The notes: a model not told the origin generated them from the letters alone. DNA of 64,000 bases from Aplysia californica (GCF_000002075.1 NW_004797271.1:2821421-2885420), one strand, 5' to 3'; shown: positions 34,353 to 49,600, numbered from the stretch's first letter. Numbers and translations: made by a program.

Positions 34353-37300
34353 AATTTAGATCTCCCCCCCCCCCCCCCCCCCTGCATTTTTAAAAGATAA
34401 TAATGACATTGTCTTAAAGGACCACCTGTCAAAGATGACAACTTTTCTCCAGGACAATGGGTGGTCTTCTTGGACAACTTCAATTGTTTATTTTTTCTTG
34501 TTGGAGACTCCGAATGCGATGTAGGTGTAAGGGTCCTTCACTTTCTTTCTTTTGCTTCTTCTGCAGATCATCATCAATATCAGGCGTACAAGTTTTTTTG
34601 CACAGTAGACTTTGATTGTAAATGATTTACAACCCTACTGTTACAGTTAAGATATTTAGAAAGTGGGCTGGTATGACACTGCCTATCGGGGCCCAACCAA
34701 AACTAGCAGAGAGATGGAGGTAGGCCTATTCAATAAAAATATGTCTGCCCAGCGAGGGAATGAAACTTGCATCTTTTGCAAGCTAGGAAAATAGCCTTAC
34801 CTTCAAACCATAGCTGACAGTGAGGTTACCTCCCTGTTTTGGAATGCAAAATGTTTAACAGACAGATACCATTGTCGGAACTGAGAGACTGCACAAAGTT
34901 CTGAAGCTTGTGATGCTTTTTTTCCTTTTCATTTGTTTGTCCTACTCCTCCCTCTTGTTTTAATCTTTGTAACTGATTCATCAAGTACAGTCAAACCTGC
35001 TCTTAAGTCTAAAGGGCACTTTTATTAGACAAACCTGTACAAATAGCCACTTCCATTTTCATCCATTTCATATTTTTTTTACACTGTGTACGATGGTCAC
35101 CTGTCTAAGAAGGCTAATTTTGTCCTCGACCCTGGGGGACCGTCTTTGACAGATTCGACTGTAGTTGGCTAGCTTGAAATTTTTCTTTGTGTTTTTCAGG
35201 TGAGTCAGGCAGGCGTTTTCGCCACCCTAAACGCTTCTTAGCAACACCATCTCCCATGGTAGCTGTAGAGTGGTGGAGAGTAAGTTGTCTTTTTTTTTGC
35301 ATTAGTCCTAGTTCCTAAGGAACCAAAGTTTTTTTAGATTTGCCATTTAAGTCTGCTGTTATTTGAACTGTTCAATTGTTAATCTGTTGTGCAGTAAATG
35401 GCAGTTTTTTTGGAAAATACCACATATTTTTTTTTCTGTAAATCAATTGAAGTATATTCTTTGAAAGCGTATGAAAGCTGAGAGAGCTTTCTGTTTACAC
35501 CACTTTTTGAACTACAGTCGTACCTGCTCTAATGGCCACCTATTTAAGACAATCGTCTGTATAAATGACTACCCCCCCCCCCCCCCCCCCCCACAGACTT
35601 TCAAAAAAATATTATGATGACACTGCAAAATGTCCACCCGGAACTATTAAAATACGTCCATTTGTTTTGATTTAATGACCAATTTGGTGACATGTATGTC
35701 TCAGAGGTTTTGTACCAAAAGAGGGTCCCGGCATGGCAGGGAAAACCCTTCTCTGGAGATAAAGAGTTAAGCTGGTTCAGGATTGATTTGATTGAAGTTT
35801 ATCACCTGTCTAGATGCAGAATATATAATTTTGAAGACTGAGTGTGTGACAACATCCTGCCAGAACATTAGGTGGAAAAAAATATGTTCAGAAAAGAAGG
35901 ACGTAGCTCTGTCTTATTTAAATATATTGGTACTCAGTGTTCCACGTCCAAGGTGGGTGTGTATCCAGATATGCTGCAGTGGCCAACTCAGTGTTGTGTA
36001 AAAGCTGTATTTTAAAAATAGTTTTCACAATTTGTTCTGTCTGTCTTAAATGAAAATTCAAATGTTCCACTTGATATAATGTTCTCTGTCTCTAATTGTT
36101 ATAGCCTGACCTATTTAGACAGGTGTAGTGTAGAAGATCTAGGACATGTTTTTTTTTCTAGGTACTATGAGTATTGAGCTCTTTTGTTTGCTACATTTTT
36201 TTGCCTCTCGCCTGCCCTCAGATTTGCCTTGATGAAGCTCAAATGGTAGAGTGTGTAACCACAAAGGTATGTAGATGTCAGTAACTTGGCTTTTCTGCAT
36301 GTTTTTGTCATTGTTATATGACTGTACTGTAAGAAGACGAATGTGCCAGGAAGATAAGCAAATAATACTCCATTCATGATCTGTTCATAGAAAGTTTTGC
36401 TTTCCATCATATATTGAAATGGCTTTATTCAATGCTTACTTGACGTAGTCCCATCAGTATTCAGGAAAATCTGCATCCTGACAAAGTGGGTGTTTGGTGG
36501 GAACCCTAGTGTGGTTTGTTCCTTCATTCCTGTTAAATTTCTATCTTTGTTATCTCTCCTCCTTTTTTCTTGTGTTTGTTACTCAGTTGTAACGCATCCT
36601 ATCTTTGGCTTTTATTTGATCTAATTGTTTTGTAAATGTGCTGTAAATCTTTTACTAAAACAATACAAATTTTGACAAAGGGTTTTGACAGATAGTAGCT
36701 CAAACTGCAGTCTATAATTCCTACATATAGTTTTTTCATGCATCATGCTCTCTTCTTTCAAACCAGACTGCAGAGATGGCTCTGCGCCTGAAGGCAGTGA
36801 ACAGATGGTGTGTGACTGGAACGCCACTCATGCGGAGTGTGGAAGGTTTGTATCCAAGTATTAGTGGTAATGTAACACATAAAGTGTGCACTCTGTGCAA
36901 TATTTGAAAAGTTTTCGGGTTTCTGCTATCTGTTTTTTTTTTCTTCTAATCACAAATAGAGCATTTTGAAATTGGAGAACTGGCACTCATATGACATCAT
37001 TGTGTTGCAAGTGCCATACTTTTACTAAAACAAAAACGAAGTTGGAGTACTTGGTTCAGGGGCTCCAGTAAGGAACAAGAAAAGATTTTGATGATGGTGG
37101 AAACGATACACCATAGAAAATCGTAATGCAGTCAAACCTGCTCTTGTGGTCCAAGACAATCAGCTTTACAAATGACACCCCCCTCCCCCCCACCCTTGCC
37201 CTTAACTTTACAAGTCTGCAAAACCCAACAATATTCAATCTCTGTTAAAAGACACCTCAGAATGTTTTGAATCTGTAAAAGCATGGATGATTGAAAATAA

Positions 37301-40300
37301 ATTGAAATTAAATGATGACAAAACAGAAATCATGCCATGCTCAACCAGCTCAAAGATAAATGCTCTTGATGTAGAATGTCTCTCCATTGGCAAAGGTACT
37401 GTCGCTTTTTCAAACAAAGCAAAAAATCTAGGAGTTTACTTAGACAAAGACTTGTCCATGGAGACCCAACTTAACCATCTATTTAAAATTTCATACTTAG
37501 AAATGAGAAGAATTGCACACATAAGGAAATTTCTTATCACTGATGCCACCAAAAAACTAGTGTTTGCCTTCATTTTGTCACGCATTGATTATTGCAATTC
37601 ACTGTTCGCTGGCCTACCTGAAGAAAAAATTGCATAACTCCAAGGCATTCAAAACAATGCTGCCAGACTAGTATTAAAGCAATCAAAACGCCATCATGTG
37701 ACTCCCCTACTTAAAGAGCTACATTGGCTTCCACTGAAAGCAAAAATTGAATATAAGTTAGCCCTACTATGCTTCAAAGGTCAAACTAACCAGTCTCCCA
37801 CATACATTCAAGAACTCATTGTACCATACACACCATCACGTGAACTAAGATCCAGTGGCTCTAGACTAATTTCAACACCTCGTGTGTCACTGAAGAAATA
37901 TGGTGAGAGAGCTTGTTCTTTTTCTGGGCCAACAGTTTGGAACACTCTCCCTCATGATTTGAGAAGTGAAATAAAACTTTATACCTTCGAAAGGGGACTC
38001 AAAACACATCTACTTAAGAAGTATTTTAATTAATGGACAGTACCTTTGCCTTTTTGTATGAGCATTTTTTATTGTCTGAAAGAATGTTGCTGTCAAAAAG
38101 TGCGCACATGATGAATTTGTATGGTGTTAGTATGAATGCGTTTTTAATCTCCTATGTACGCCTTGGGCCCATGTTGTGGGGAAAGGCGGGATACAAATGC
38201 TCTTATTATTATTATTAATCTATAATGACTCTACGAAATGTCCAGGTGTCTAAGACAACTAATTGTTCAGTCTCTATATCCATAAAAAATAGAAAGAGCC
38301 ATTGATATATTTGGAGTAAATTTATTTTCTTTGAATTTTGTAATAATAAATAGTCTTTGTCTAGTGCATACCCCTCCTTGACAGCAAGCTCTATGCACTT
38401 TAAACTATATTATTACCCCAAGGGACCATTTAATACTCAGAATCGTTCTCGGCTTCCCGGGAATCATACAGAGCAAGCAGCCGATTAATGGCTCAAACGC
38501 TAACAGACTGATAAGGGGGGGGTTGGTTTGTTGGCACCAACAACTCGCCATTCACCAGAGCCGTGTCAGTGAAAACAGGGATCACCACGGGCAGGTACGG
38601 TTGGCTGGATTGGGAGAAGCTGTTTGAGACGCTGAGGCATTTCTCAATATTTAAATGAGACCCATCACCAGTCCTTGATCCCTGTGGTTGAGGGGGAAAA
38701 ATGCCCATTTTTCAATACAACATGACTATTATTGTGTTGATGTGCTTAGTTTTACTCAAAGAAACAAACAAAATCGTTAAGCATGCATCTCTGCTTGCGG
38801 GTAGTTGGCTCCTTCTTTCCTATCAAACATCTATTGTCCCGATCTCTCCTCCTTTTTATTTGTTTGTTACTCTCTTGTAACACCTAATCTTCAGCGCTTC
38901 TGTGACTTTATTGTGCTGCAAGTGCCGTAAAATTCTTACTAAAACTAAAACGTCTTTTCGTCTGTTCCCTCAGACATCTATGGCCTGCTGCTGTTCCTGG
39001 GCATGGACCCTCTGCTGGTTCAACAGTGGTTTAAACTGCTGGTCTGGGAACCTTTCTGCCACGGCTTCTCCGCACCCATGCACCATGCCCTGTCCCAGGT
39101 GCTTTGGCGCACGGCCAAGAAGGATGTTATTGATCAGGTGACAGAGTCTGTGTGAAATATGAGGCACCGTGGTGAAATTAGGTGCTCGTCGAAATGATGA
39201 AATCGAAGAAACAGGCATTTTTCCATCACTTTGGCAATTTTTATCGAATTTTAGTTTTCTGACTCATTTCTATTTGAATTTTACTTAAAAACGTTGATTA
39301 AAGGCACCAAATATGTAATTTTTTCAGTTTTCGAGTACTTTCAAAGTTACCAAACTTTGGTAGGCATTTTTTCACTAATTTTGCTACTGAAACCAGGCAA
39401 CCTCCTACCTCCTTCAATCGCAAATGTCTCAACTTCTTTTCAAGATAGATGTGTAATTTTTTCTCATTGAAAGCGAGGCAAATGAACAAGCTTTCAGATG
39501 ATACCAATAAATCCACATGCCCAGAAAAATGACGAGCGCCTGATTCCACTGTGTCGTGAACCATATTGTTTTGTTCCGTACGTCTTTGGGAGCGTAGAGG
39601 ATACCACTTTGTTGTTCTATTTATTTATTCTACCTCTTGGCAGTATTAATATTAGGTGTGAGAGAAGCCTTTAGTAGAATAAAGGTAGGTTTTTCTTTTT
39701 AGGCAGCCTTCTTTTATTTTTAGAAATTGGTTTTATTGTGGTAGAGCTTTCAGCTCTCTCTCTCAGGCTAATGTGTATGACATTGTGAAATATTCTGCAA
39801 AAAAGATATTGGATTATGGAGCAATATGTATTCTGTGTTGTTCCCCGTATGTCGTAGAAAATATTTGGTAAAGTGGTCAATGTGTGAATGAAATGTAATG
39901 TTTTTAATGTGTAAAATGAATTGCTTTGTGGTTTTGTGTTGTCATCATGACCTTACTTTTAACACATGACCTTGAGGGGATGTTTTTTGGTATTGGCAGA
40001 TTGACCTACCAGCCCAGTCTGAGGAAGTGAACTGGCTGACCTTTTCCCCAGTGGAGGAGCATTTCTACAGAAGGCAGTATGAGATCTATGAGCGGAATGC
40101 TTACATTGTGAGTTGTTAGTGTACGTTTTACGGCACTTGCAACTCAGTTTGGTCAAATAAGTGTCCGTAATTAGAGGTGTTTACATACAAAGTCAAGAAA
40201 AAGAAGAGATAATGATGACAGATGTTACACATAATGAGTTTTGTGGCTCTTTGGAAGTGAGGCTTGTGCACACGGTTTATAATATTTAGACAGTGCAAGT

Positions 40301-43300
40301 TTTAAATTGTTTTTTTTTTTAAATGTTGAAAAGCAAGAGATGGATCTTTTTTGTTTAGTTTTGTTTTTGAAGCCTTTGATGAATCAATGTTTTTTCCTGA
40401 GTTGGAAGAATTATGGGAAGGGATGAGGGATTGAAGAGGGTGTAATTAAATGTAATGTTTTTAATATATGAAATAAAGTGCTTTTTTGTTTTAGAAAGTT
40501 ATGTTTTAAAAATTGTTGGTACTTATAAATCAGATTACTGGCATTGTGTTAAATCATTTTTTTTACTTTATTCATCTACATATTTAAGATGTTGATATGA
40601 TTCTATCTTGTGCTAGTTTATTTTTTGAATGTAAATCTGTGTGAAGGCTAAGAAAAGTTTGACTCTTATTTGCTTTATTTTTAGCATCGCAGAAAGGTTC
40701 AAAACAATCAGGACCCTAACACAAAACTCCATGCTCTGGATCGCAAAACGATGAATGAGGTAAGTAGGCTCAAGTCAGATCATTCACTCCCCACCAAAAT
40801 ATTTCACAATAGAGTTGAGGAGAGGGATTGTATGTCAAAGATAACTAGATTATGGCGTTGATTATTGTATGACTTACTTTTCCAATGCTAAAACTCGAAA
40901 TATTGTGGGGGGGTTTTCGTGGTGTAAAATGTTCATTTCACTGTTGTTGGGATGTTCTCATTTTCCTTATTTAAACCAACATGTCACTTTCCGTCTGTAT
41001 CGGATTTTCTTTCATGAAGACTCAACTTTTGGTCAGTCAGCTTCTAAAATTGTCAAGGGTACTTAAAGCATGTCAAAAGAATTTGTCAAAGAGAATAACA
41101 TTTTGTTTCAGTTGTTGAGTCCTCTGTTCCGCTTGAGACAAGCCTGCTGTCACCCACAGATTGTGAGAGGAGAGTTCCTCCCTCTGAATAGAAAGTAAGT
41201 TCAACTGCTTTTTCTTAAATCACTGGCTCCCCAAGCTGCTGTCATGATTGAAGGATTTTTTTTATCACCTTGCTTTATCATGTTTGCAATAGTGATTACT
41301 GAGTTTGAGTAGGCAATATTTTTTAAAGACATCTCATGTAGAGACGTTTGTGACTCAAACTTATTTAAAAAAAGGTTGCATATTGATAGTGACTGTTGAA
41401 AAGTGGTCAACTTCGAGTTACATAAGACGAAAACGATCTGTCACTTTTATTATTCAATAAAATGTGAAATTTTTATTGTAAAGCTCTCTAGCTTTGAGGA
41501 TGAAATTGCATATACACATGATGTAGAGCATTATATTCTGTGAATAGACTGATGAAAAATGCCATTTGTAAGTCTCAGATTATGTCGGTTTTTGCTTTAA
41601 AGTCAAAGATATTCATGGTTATCAAAGTTTGATTACTAGTCTTTTCTCTGTAGTTTCAGAATACTTACAAATTGATCTTACAATACAAATGTTCAAAATG
41701 ATTTTTAATGGATGATGTAACTATATTTAGTTTATGTACTGAGTATACAATTCAAAGTTTTATTCTGTCACTTTCTCACCTTTGAAAAGTTTTCAAAAGA
41801 GAAGAAAAGGGGCAAATTGGGGTCATAGGAATTTTGAAGTAAATGACTCTTTCAACACTGAAGTTACTTAAGAGTCAGGTTATCCAATGTAATGTTTATC
41901 TCTAATGGGACTGAGCCAAGTTGGCGGAGAGCCCAAAAAAGCCAAGTTCAAGAATGTCTTTAAAATAATTGAAAAAAAAAAGATACTTTTCTTTGAAGTC
42001 CAGCATGATGTGAATGGAGCTCACTTTGTTTTTGCTCTGTCTTTGTCTTGATGTTTTAGGTGATATACACTGACCTAAAAAGTCTCAATAAGCTTATATT
42101 GCCCATCTCTGAGATAAGTGATCCCGCTCTGACTTAAAAGATTGATGATTTGACAATTGGATTCTTTTCTTTTTTCCAGAATGATGACCATGGAGAAAGT
42201 TCTGGAGCACATGACCAAGAAAGTGAAGACAGAGTGCGAGGAGGCTCATCGGCAGATTGTGGCTTCTCTCAACGGTCTCGCAGGACTGGCCATTTTGAGG
42301 GGGAAGGTCAGTATTTTCAGTTGCTGTTCTACAGACATGTTTTGATCACTGTAATTTACTGGGTTGTTTTCCATCCTTTTAGGTGCTGTTTAGGTTGTTC
42401 CATAAGGTGTTCCTTCTAGCACCTGATATGAAGGTGATGTGCTGCCAGTGGTACTTGTAATACTTTTGGATGTAGAGAACTTGTATATCAAGCCTTTCTC
42501 TTTATTCAGGTCGCATTATTTGTGCAGTCTTGTGGGAATGGCATCTCTAATTATAAACTGGTGAATTTTGCTTATTGATCATGAATATTGACCTTCAAGC
42601 TGGTCTTTCTTGCGCTTTGTTTGGCTTTTCACCTTTAAAAATAAATCCCAAATTGTTTGCCTCCTTTGACATTTAGAGACAAGTTTCTTTGACGGTTACT
42701 GTAAAATTTTCGCAATTATGCTACATCGAAAATATTTTTCTCCTTTCACCAATAGGAATATGCTAATATCTCTGTTTGAAATGTTATGTAATACAAATAT
42801 CAGAATAAATGTAGTAAAATCTCTTGGATGTTTTTTGGAGATCTACTGTGAGTTATGTTTCTCTTTATTTGTCATACTGGTCTCTGCTTTGGAGTGGTCT
42901 TTCAAAAAAATACCCGCATTTTGTTCTGGCATGTGGGGTAACATTACCAATTTTTACTGATAAATGACAAGTTTTGATTGATAACTGGATAAATTTTGAA
43001 TGACATACTTGATAACTTGACAAATTTTTATTGATATTGTGACAAATTTTGATTTGATATTTTGATTTGATTTGGGGGAAAATTTTGATTGATAACTGGA
43101 CAATTGTGGCCTCCAGTTGCTGGATGCGGTGGACAAGTACCGGGAGGTGTTGCGGTCAGTGGAGGAGCACAAGGAGCGTTTCCGCACCGACGACCTGCAG
43201 CAGTTGCACGCCATGCACAACCTGGCCTGGGTGCTGGACTCGAAGCCAGAGGGACTAGCTCCCACCATGAGGGACGCCTCGCTGAAAGAACAGGTAGGTC

Positions 43301-43601
43301 TTTCTCTCGTTCTTCTGCTTCTTTTTTGGGGGTTTTTCTACACTGACTGGGTGAGTTCATTTTGTTTAGGTATGTCTTTCGCTTGTTCTTCTGTGTCTTT
43401 GGCTATTTTTATGTTTGCTTTCTCTTGCTGATATGTGTGTCGGTTCCTCTTTTTTTCTTCCTTCTCTGTCTTATTCTGTCTCTCTCAGATTCTTCCGCGT
43501 TTCTATCTCTTACTTTTTACTGTCTGTCAGTCTCTATTTCTCCCTCTCCCTCTTTCCTCTCCCTCTCCCTCTTTCCTCTCCCTCTCCCCTCCCTCGCCCT
43601 C

Positions 43602-43676
<75 letters not shown>

Positions 43677-46600
43677 TGGATTAGTTAGGTGAAGCATGTT
43701 GCCAGAAAGAACCTTGAATTAAAATTAAACTCAAAAGTCTTTCTTCCCACCCCCTTATTCCAATATTTTACTCTAGATTATTTTGCACATATCATGTATA
43801 GTTAAAATCTAGGCTAGCGGCCGCCTGTCCAAGACAGTCGCCTGTCCAAACAACCACCTCCTACTTCCCTCTTTGTGTTTATTTTCACATTGTAATGAGA
43901 CTGTCCAAGACGTTGACCTGTTGAGTACAACCACATTTCTCCTCGATAGTGGGTGGTCGGTTGTCTTGAACAATTTTGACTGTAATTTTGTCTTTCTACT
44001 GGGATGAAAGATCCCACACAGCCCTCGTTACCTCTGTCAGGCAGACTCGGGATCAAATCATTTCGCTTCCTTTTTGCTCTATATATTGTGTAGACAGGGA
44101 TGTGAAACGTTTACAGTGAACCTTGTTTATGTGCACAGTGCCGGGAACTGAAGGACAAGTACATGAACAAAGCGACGGCGAACATCGGTGCAAGCAGAGA
44201 GGCTCTTGACAGTTCGCAGGCCAACATTACCGAGGTCAACCAAAAGGTGAGAGGAATGCCGTCTTTTCTGGTCGAGTTTTGTGAAGGAAATGAAAGTGTG
44301 CGCACTGGGTACATTTTTGTGTTGTCTTGCTGACAAAGCTCTTTTTTTTTACTTATTACAGTACAGGCTGTAATGAGAGATTGAGGACGATTCTAAGTCT
44401 ATCTTGTAATGATCTAGGAGTTAGAAGTTAGTGAGCTTAGGCTCATAATAATGTCTAGCGTGTGTTGGTGATATGGTGTTCTGGTGCATGATTACTAGGT
44501 TTGTCCTCGAGCAAGACACAGTAACTTTAGCTGAAAGTCAGTTGGCCCTGACAGGCAGGGTGGAAGCCAGCCTCCTAAATGATTAAAAAAATTTTCAAGG
44601 GGGGCCTTTTGGTCCAACCTCTGAAAACAGGTCTGAGGGGATAAAGGTTCTGGGAAAGACAAGAACATTTCAACCCCTCTCATTTTTGAATCGCATACTT
44701 TTTTGTGTTGACCAAGCATGTTAGTCAATTGCACTCTGTTTGCAGACTTACTTTGGAATGTGTCTTGAATATTTTTACAATGGAAATGAAACTTTTAAAT
44801 GCTCAAAATGTAGCAAACTCTTCCTCGCCAGAATTGGTCTCATTGACTGTAGCAGAAGCTACAAATTATCTTAATTCTTAATTCTTCTATATTATTACTT
44901 ATGAAATATACTCCTCTGTAGATGCTTTGGTCATTGTGAGACACTAACAGACAATTATAGTTATTCTGCAAGGATGAAGAACAGTTTTTTTTTTTTTTAA
45001 AACATATATTTTATTTTGTTTTATGACTTTTTCCACAATTGTCGTTCCTTTTGCAAAATTTGTAATGCTGCTTCATCTAAATTTGGCAAAGTAAAAAATC
45101 CATGTTTGTCCTCTGTACAGCTTCAGGGTCTTGATGGTGACTGGTGGGCAGATGTGGTGGAGATGACAGTGCAGAGAGGCATTGACCCCGATCTCATGGA
45201 TAAGGTCAAGGACGATCTTCTAAAGACATCCTCCACAGAAGGCACAATTGCCGACTCGTAAGCACTTGATACTTTGCTTTGCATTTTGATTAGCAATAGC
45301 GTGCTTGTAAAATTGTCTGTATTGATGTAATATTACACAATGTGTGAGGTAGATGTAACCTCTGAATTGTTTTATACATGCACTGTATTTGCCGTTGAAG
45401 CCAAAATACTTGTTCACATGGCAGTCGAAATTGTCTAAGATGGCCACCTATTGTCGAGGACAAAAGACTGGTGGGTGGTCCTGACAGTGTCGTTATGATA
45501 TTTTCAAAAAAAAAGAAGGGAAGTAGTTGTTTCTAATGGCAGTTGTGGTAGATTGGTTAGACCTCTATTTATTTCGTGTGTGTGTGTGTGCCTGGAGAAA
45601 GGTCCCAGTTGTCGGAATTTTTAGATATTGAAATAAGGGCATATTCTTGTTGTAAATTCAATGCTGAACATGCTGATTAAAAAATGTTCTGTCTTGAATA
45701 GTTTTAAAGATATGCTACATTTTGTATCACAGGGTGTAAAAGCAAAGTTTGGAGAAAAACCCAATTACTAGCATATCTTTAACCTTTGGTGAAGTACATG
45801 TTGACAAAATAATTATAACTTTTTTCAATATGTTATTAAGAAATGGTTACACATGTGTTTCTGATGGAAAATTTTTTTTGATTAGGTACAACTTTGGGCC
45901 ATTTCACCATGTTGCTCAAAAATAGCTTTGCCGACAACTGGGACCTTTCTCCAGGCACACACATTCATTTATTTATTTTTCTCTAATGAGAGTCAATGTT
46001 GTTTGACTCTTTTTATAGCTTCACCAACACAGACGGCCTCATGTACGTTGTGGACTCGCACCTGCAAGCCTTGATCAAGGCCCGCAGCACGCTCACCTCT
46101 GCTCTGGAGAAACTCGTGGAGAATACCTCAGCCCTCCTTGTGCAAACTGCTGCAACTTGCTGCCTGAGACCCGTGGAGGAAATCCTCAAGTCGTGAGTTG
46201 TCTGTTGTTGAGGGTTAGGTTTTACCTCTTATTTTAATTTGATTTTTTAAAGTTACAAATTGATAGTGACACTGAGACACAATTGACTGGCATTGTAAAG
46301 GACATACTGACTTGTGTCTTTCCAGCTGCTTCATTAATCAAGCTGTCTTTTCTCACTTGAATTTTGTAGACACTTTTGCAAAATAGATATGTGGATTGTT
46401 GGAGACCAATACTGGTAGGTCCTCCTTTTTTCTTCTTCTGTTCCAGTCTCTATTTTACGCTTTCCCAACGCTAAATGACTGTTAATGTGTTGACATGCTT
46501 CTCTTTTCTTGAACAAAAAATAGCAAATAAATACGTTTTATGAGAAATTTATGCTAGTGGAAGTTTGTATCTTAGTAAGGGGATATATATTTTTCTTTTG

Positions 46601-49600
46601 ACAATGAATATAAATGAAGGCATCAGGTATGTGGCTTAGAAATGAAGTATACAAATGAGGAAAGAACGCTTTGAATTCTATGATGTACATTATCCAAGGG
46701 TAAAATCATTCATTTAATTTGTCTTCTGACTATGGAGTACTTGCCTTGATGTACACACTTGCAAGCGATTAGAGGGAGAAGGGAGAGAGGGACATTACTG
46801 TGTATTCATACAGAAAACTGTTTGGGTTCAAATTCTTATCAGGTTGAGTTGCAAGGGGTTGTTCTACATAAAAGTGTTTTACAGTGACTCTTTGAAGACA
46901 ACTGAAATCTCTGGGCAGTGTTTTAGTTACCCTCTAAGTACAGCTCACTATCTGGAAAGTATTAGTTGAAGTATTAGAAGTGGGTGGTTGTCAGGTGCTC
47001 TGGTGTGATTTGCTCCTTCTTTCTTATCAAACATCTATCGTCTTTATCTCCCCTCCTTCTTTTTTGTGTTTGTTACTCCCTTGTAACACCTCTGATCTTC
47101 CACACTTATATGACTTGATTGTGTTGCAAATGCCGTAAAACTCTTACAAAAAAAAAGAAGTATTAGAAAGATTTTTGCATGCTATGAAATTCTTATGTTT
47201 TCAGGTGTCCCTTTTGTAAAGTGGATGAACAGTTCAACGAGTACGAGTCTAAGCTGTTTTTGTTTGTTGAGAGGTATGTGGTGGTCAGAGTTTAGTTCCT
47301 TTTCTTTCTGTAGAAAAAAAATGAAAATGTGACAGTGAAGGCTATGTATTGCAGTGAGAGAAATGAGCTGCATTAGGAGTCACGGTGCATGCATAAGAAT
47401 GGGTGTAAATGGTCTTCGGAATTTAATAGTGGCTTATATTTTTATATTTGAATTTTTGTTGTTGTTTCAATTTTTCAGGAGAGAGAAATAAAAACTTTGA
47501 TGTTTTACACATACACATGGGATCTACATTTTATACATTTTCTTGCTTTTTTTCAAAATTAAGAATTTAAATTTTGACAAAATATGTCTTGAGCACATAC
47601 AACCGATACCATAGATAAGAAACTACAATTTAAAAAAAAATGAAATTTTGAATTTAGTGCATTTGAACATCTTACTGACGTGAAGTTTTATAAGGAGGGG
47701 AAAACAGATTGACCTAGTTTTATTTGTGTTTGCCTAGAGGTGTGACGGTGACAGGCGATGACAACAGTATGGCATACCAAGTGAGCACCAAGCGTCAGGG
47801 TACCTGGGCCGACAGCGAGGTGGAGAAAGCCCTCAAGAGCATCCTTTCCTTCTACAAGCTAAACTTTGGTGAGTCTCCCGAATAACGAGTGTTGTGGCGT
47901 CTGTAGTCTAGTGGTAAGCCTTGCTACGGACTTGTAATCGTAAGGTTGGGGGTTCAGGGGTTGAGCCTCAGGTCGGAGGTTGTGTCCATGGGAAAGGCAT
48001 AAATTTTCCTCTCTTTACCCTGATGGGAATTAGTACCTGACTATAGACAGTAAAAGATCTTGTCAGTACATTAGTGTTTTAACGCCTATGAAATGGCAGC
48101 TTGCACTGTATGCTTCTCAGGAATTTGAGATTGTTTCTGAATGCCATCAGGTCTGCTGGGATAATAATTAAGACTGTATAGGGCATAGAGCTCATTTATT
48201 ATTATTATCATCCATCTCCTATATTTAGTCTTCTTCTACAGGTTTTTTGGAAGATTTTTCTTGGAAAAAACTGGTCTTGTCTTGAATCTAACTTGTTCAC
48301 ACTGATGAGCTGACTGATTGGCTTGGCATTTTCCTTGTCATAACAATGAGCCGTATCATTAATTTTTGGCAATTGCCAAAAACAGGTATCTTTTACTGGT
48401 AGTTCTTTCATTAGATGAAAAACTATCAAAATAGGTTCATTTATTTTGATTTAATGACCAATTTAGTGAGGTATATGTCACTTTTAGGTCCCATACCCAA
48501 AGAAAGCCCTGGCATAGTGGGGAAAACCTTCTCCTGAGATAAAGAGTCAATTCTGAATAGTGCCATTTGAGACTTCTATTTTATAAATATGTGGTAAAAA
48601 TGTAAGGTGTTTATAAAATTCCCATTATTATTATCATGTGTACTGTTGTCTATCTCAGAGCCTGATGGTGATATTACTGAGGCAGCGTCTATACAGATCA
48701 AATACTTGGACACCCTGAAAAAAGAATTCAAGGTAAAAGATGATGTGAAAATGTTATAAGTCTGTTATGGTAATTCTGTGAAATTGCCTTGTCAGGAAGG
48801 AGAATTTCCTCTTCATCAATGTGTAATTGAACAAATATAAGCAAGTCAAGATGCTACGGAATCAAGAATTGAGGATGAATTTGGTTATTTTGAGTTTATG
48901 GTTATTTTGAGAATTTATTTTGAGATTTTGATACTTTTTGTTTATAAATGTTTTATTTCATTCTAGTTTAATTGAACATTTTTGAAAATAAAAAGTTGAT
49001 AAACTCCATCAATCTTTGGCTTCATAGTCACTGAAACTATGGATGATATAAAATATTGTGCTTCAGCATTTTCTTTCTGCAGTGACAGTGATAATTTGAT
49101 ATATTATATCAAGTGAGAATTGGCCTTGCTATAGAATTTTTGTATTTTATACTGGGCGTCTTCATTAAAAAATTACTAGTTGTGAAAACATCATACCAGA
49201 TGGAGCCATACTTGGTTTTCTACAACAGCTGTCATGTGATATGAAGACAAGAAGGGAAGAACCACAGATATTCTCTTTTGAAGTAACAGGAGAAATTGAA
49301 CTTTTGTCTTTGAAAATTTGTGTACTTCCTTCTCACTGCTTTCTTTGAAATGGCTATTTCTGTTGTCTTCTGCTGTATCCCCACCCCCACCCCCACCCCC
49401 GTCACAATATTTTAAGGATAGGTAGCCAAGACCCACAGTAGAATCCAAGTGGCAAAACCTGAGAAAATGAAAAAAGAAAATCGGACATCAGTGCTCATGA
49501 TTATCAGTTATGTTAATGTGTTGTCTTGTGTGTATTTAGCACCTGCGTGCCATGTGGCTGGCCCACCGGGAGCAAGTGTCGGCCATTGACGAACTGGAGA

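Noticed and set aside
34755-34830. tRNA-Ala-like sequence on the minus strand
   Set aside because: The stems do not pair well and it is joined to a non-tRNA body; it is better explained as a SINE head.
37287-38033. Two consecutive frames that could be taken as extra SHPRH exons
   Set aside because: They encode LINE reverse-transcriptase C-terminal sequence with a LINE-type tail; exons 10 and 11 join in phase without them.
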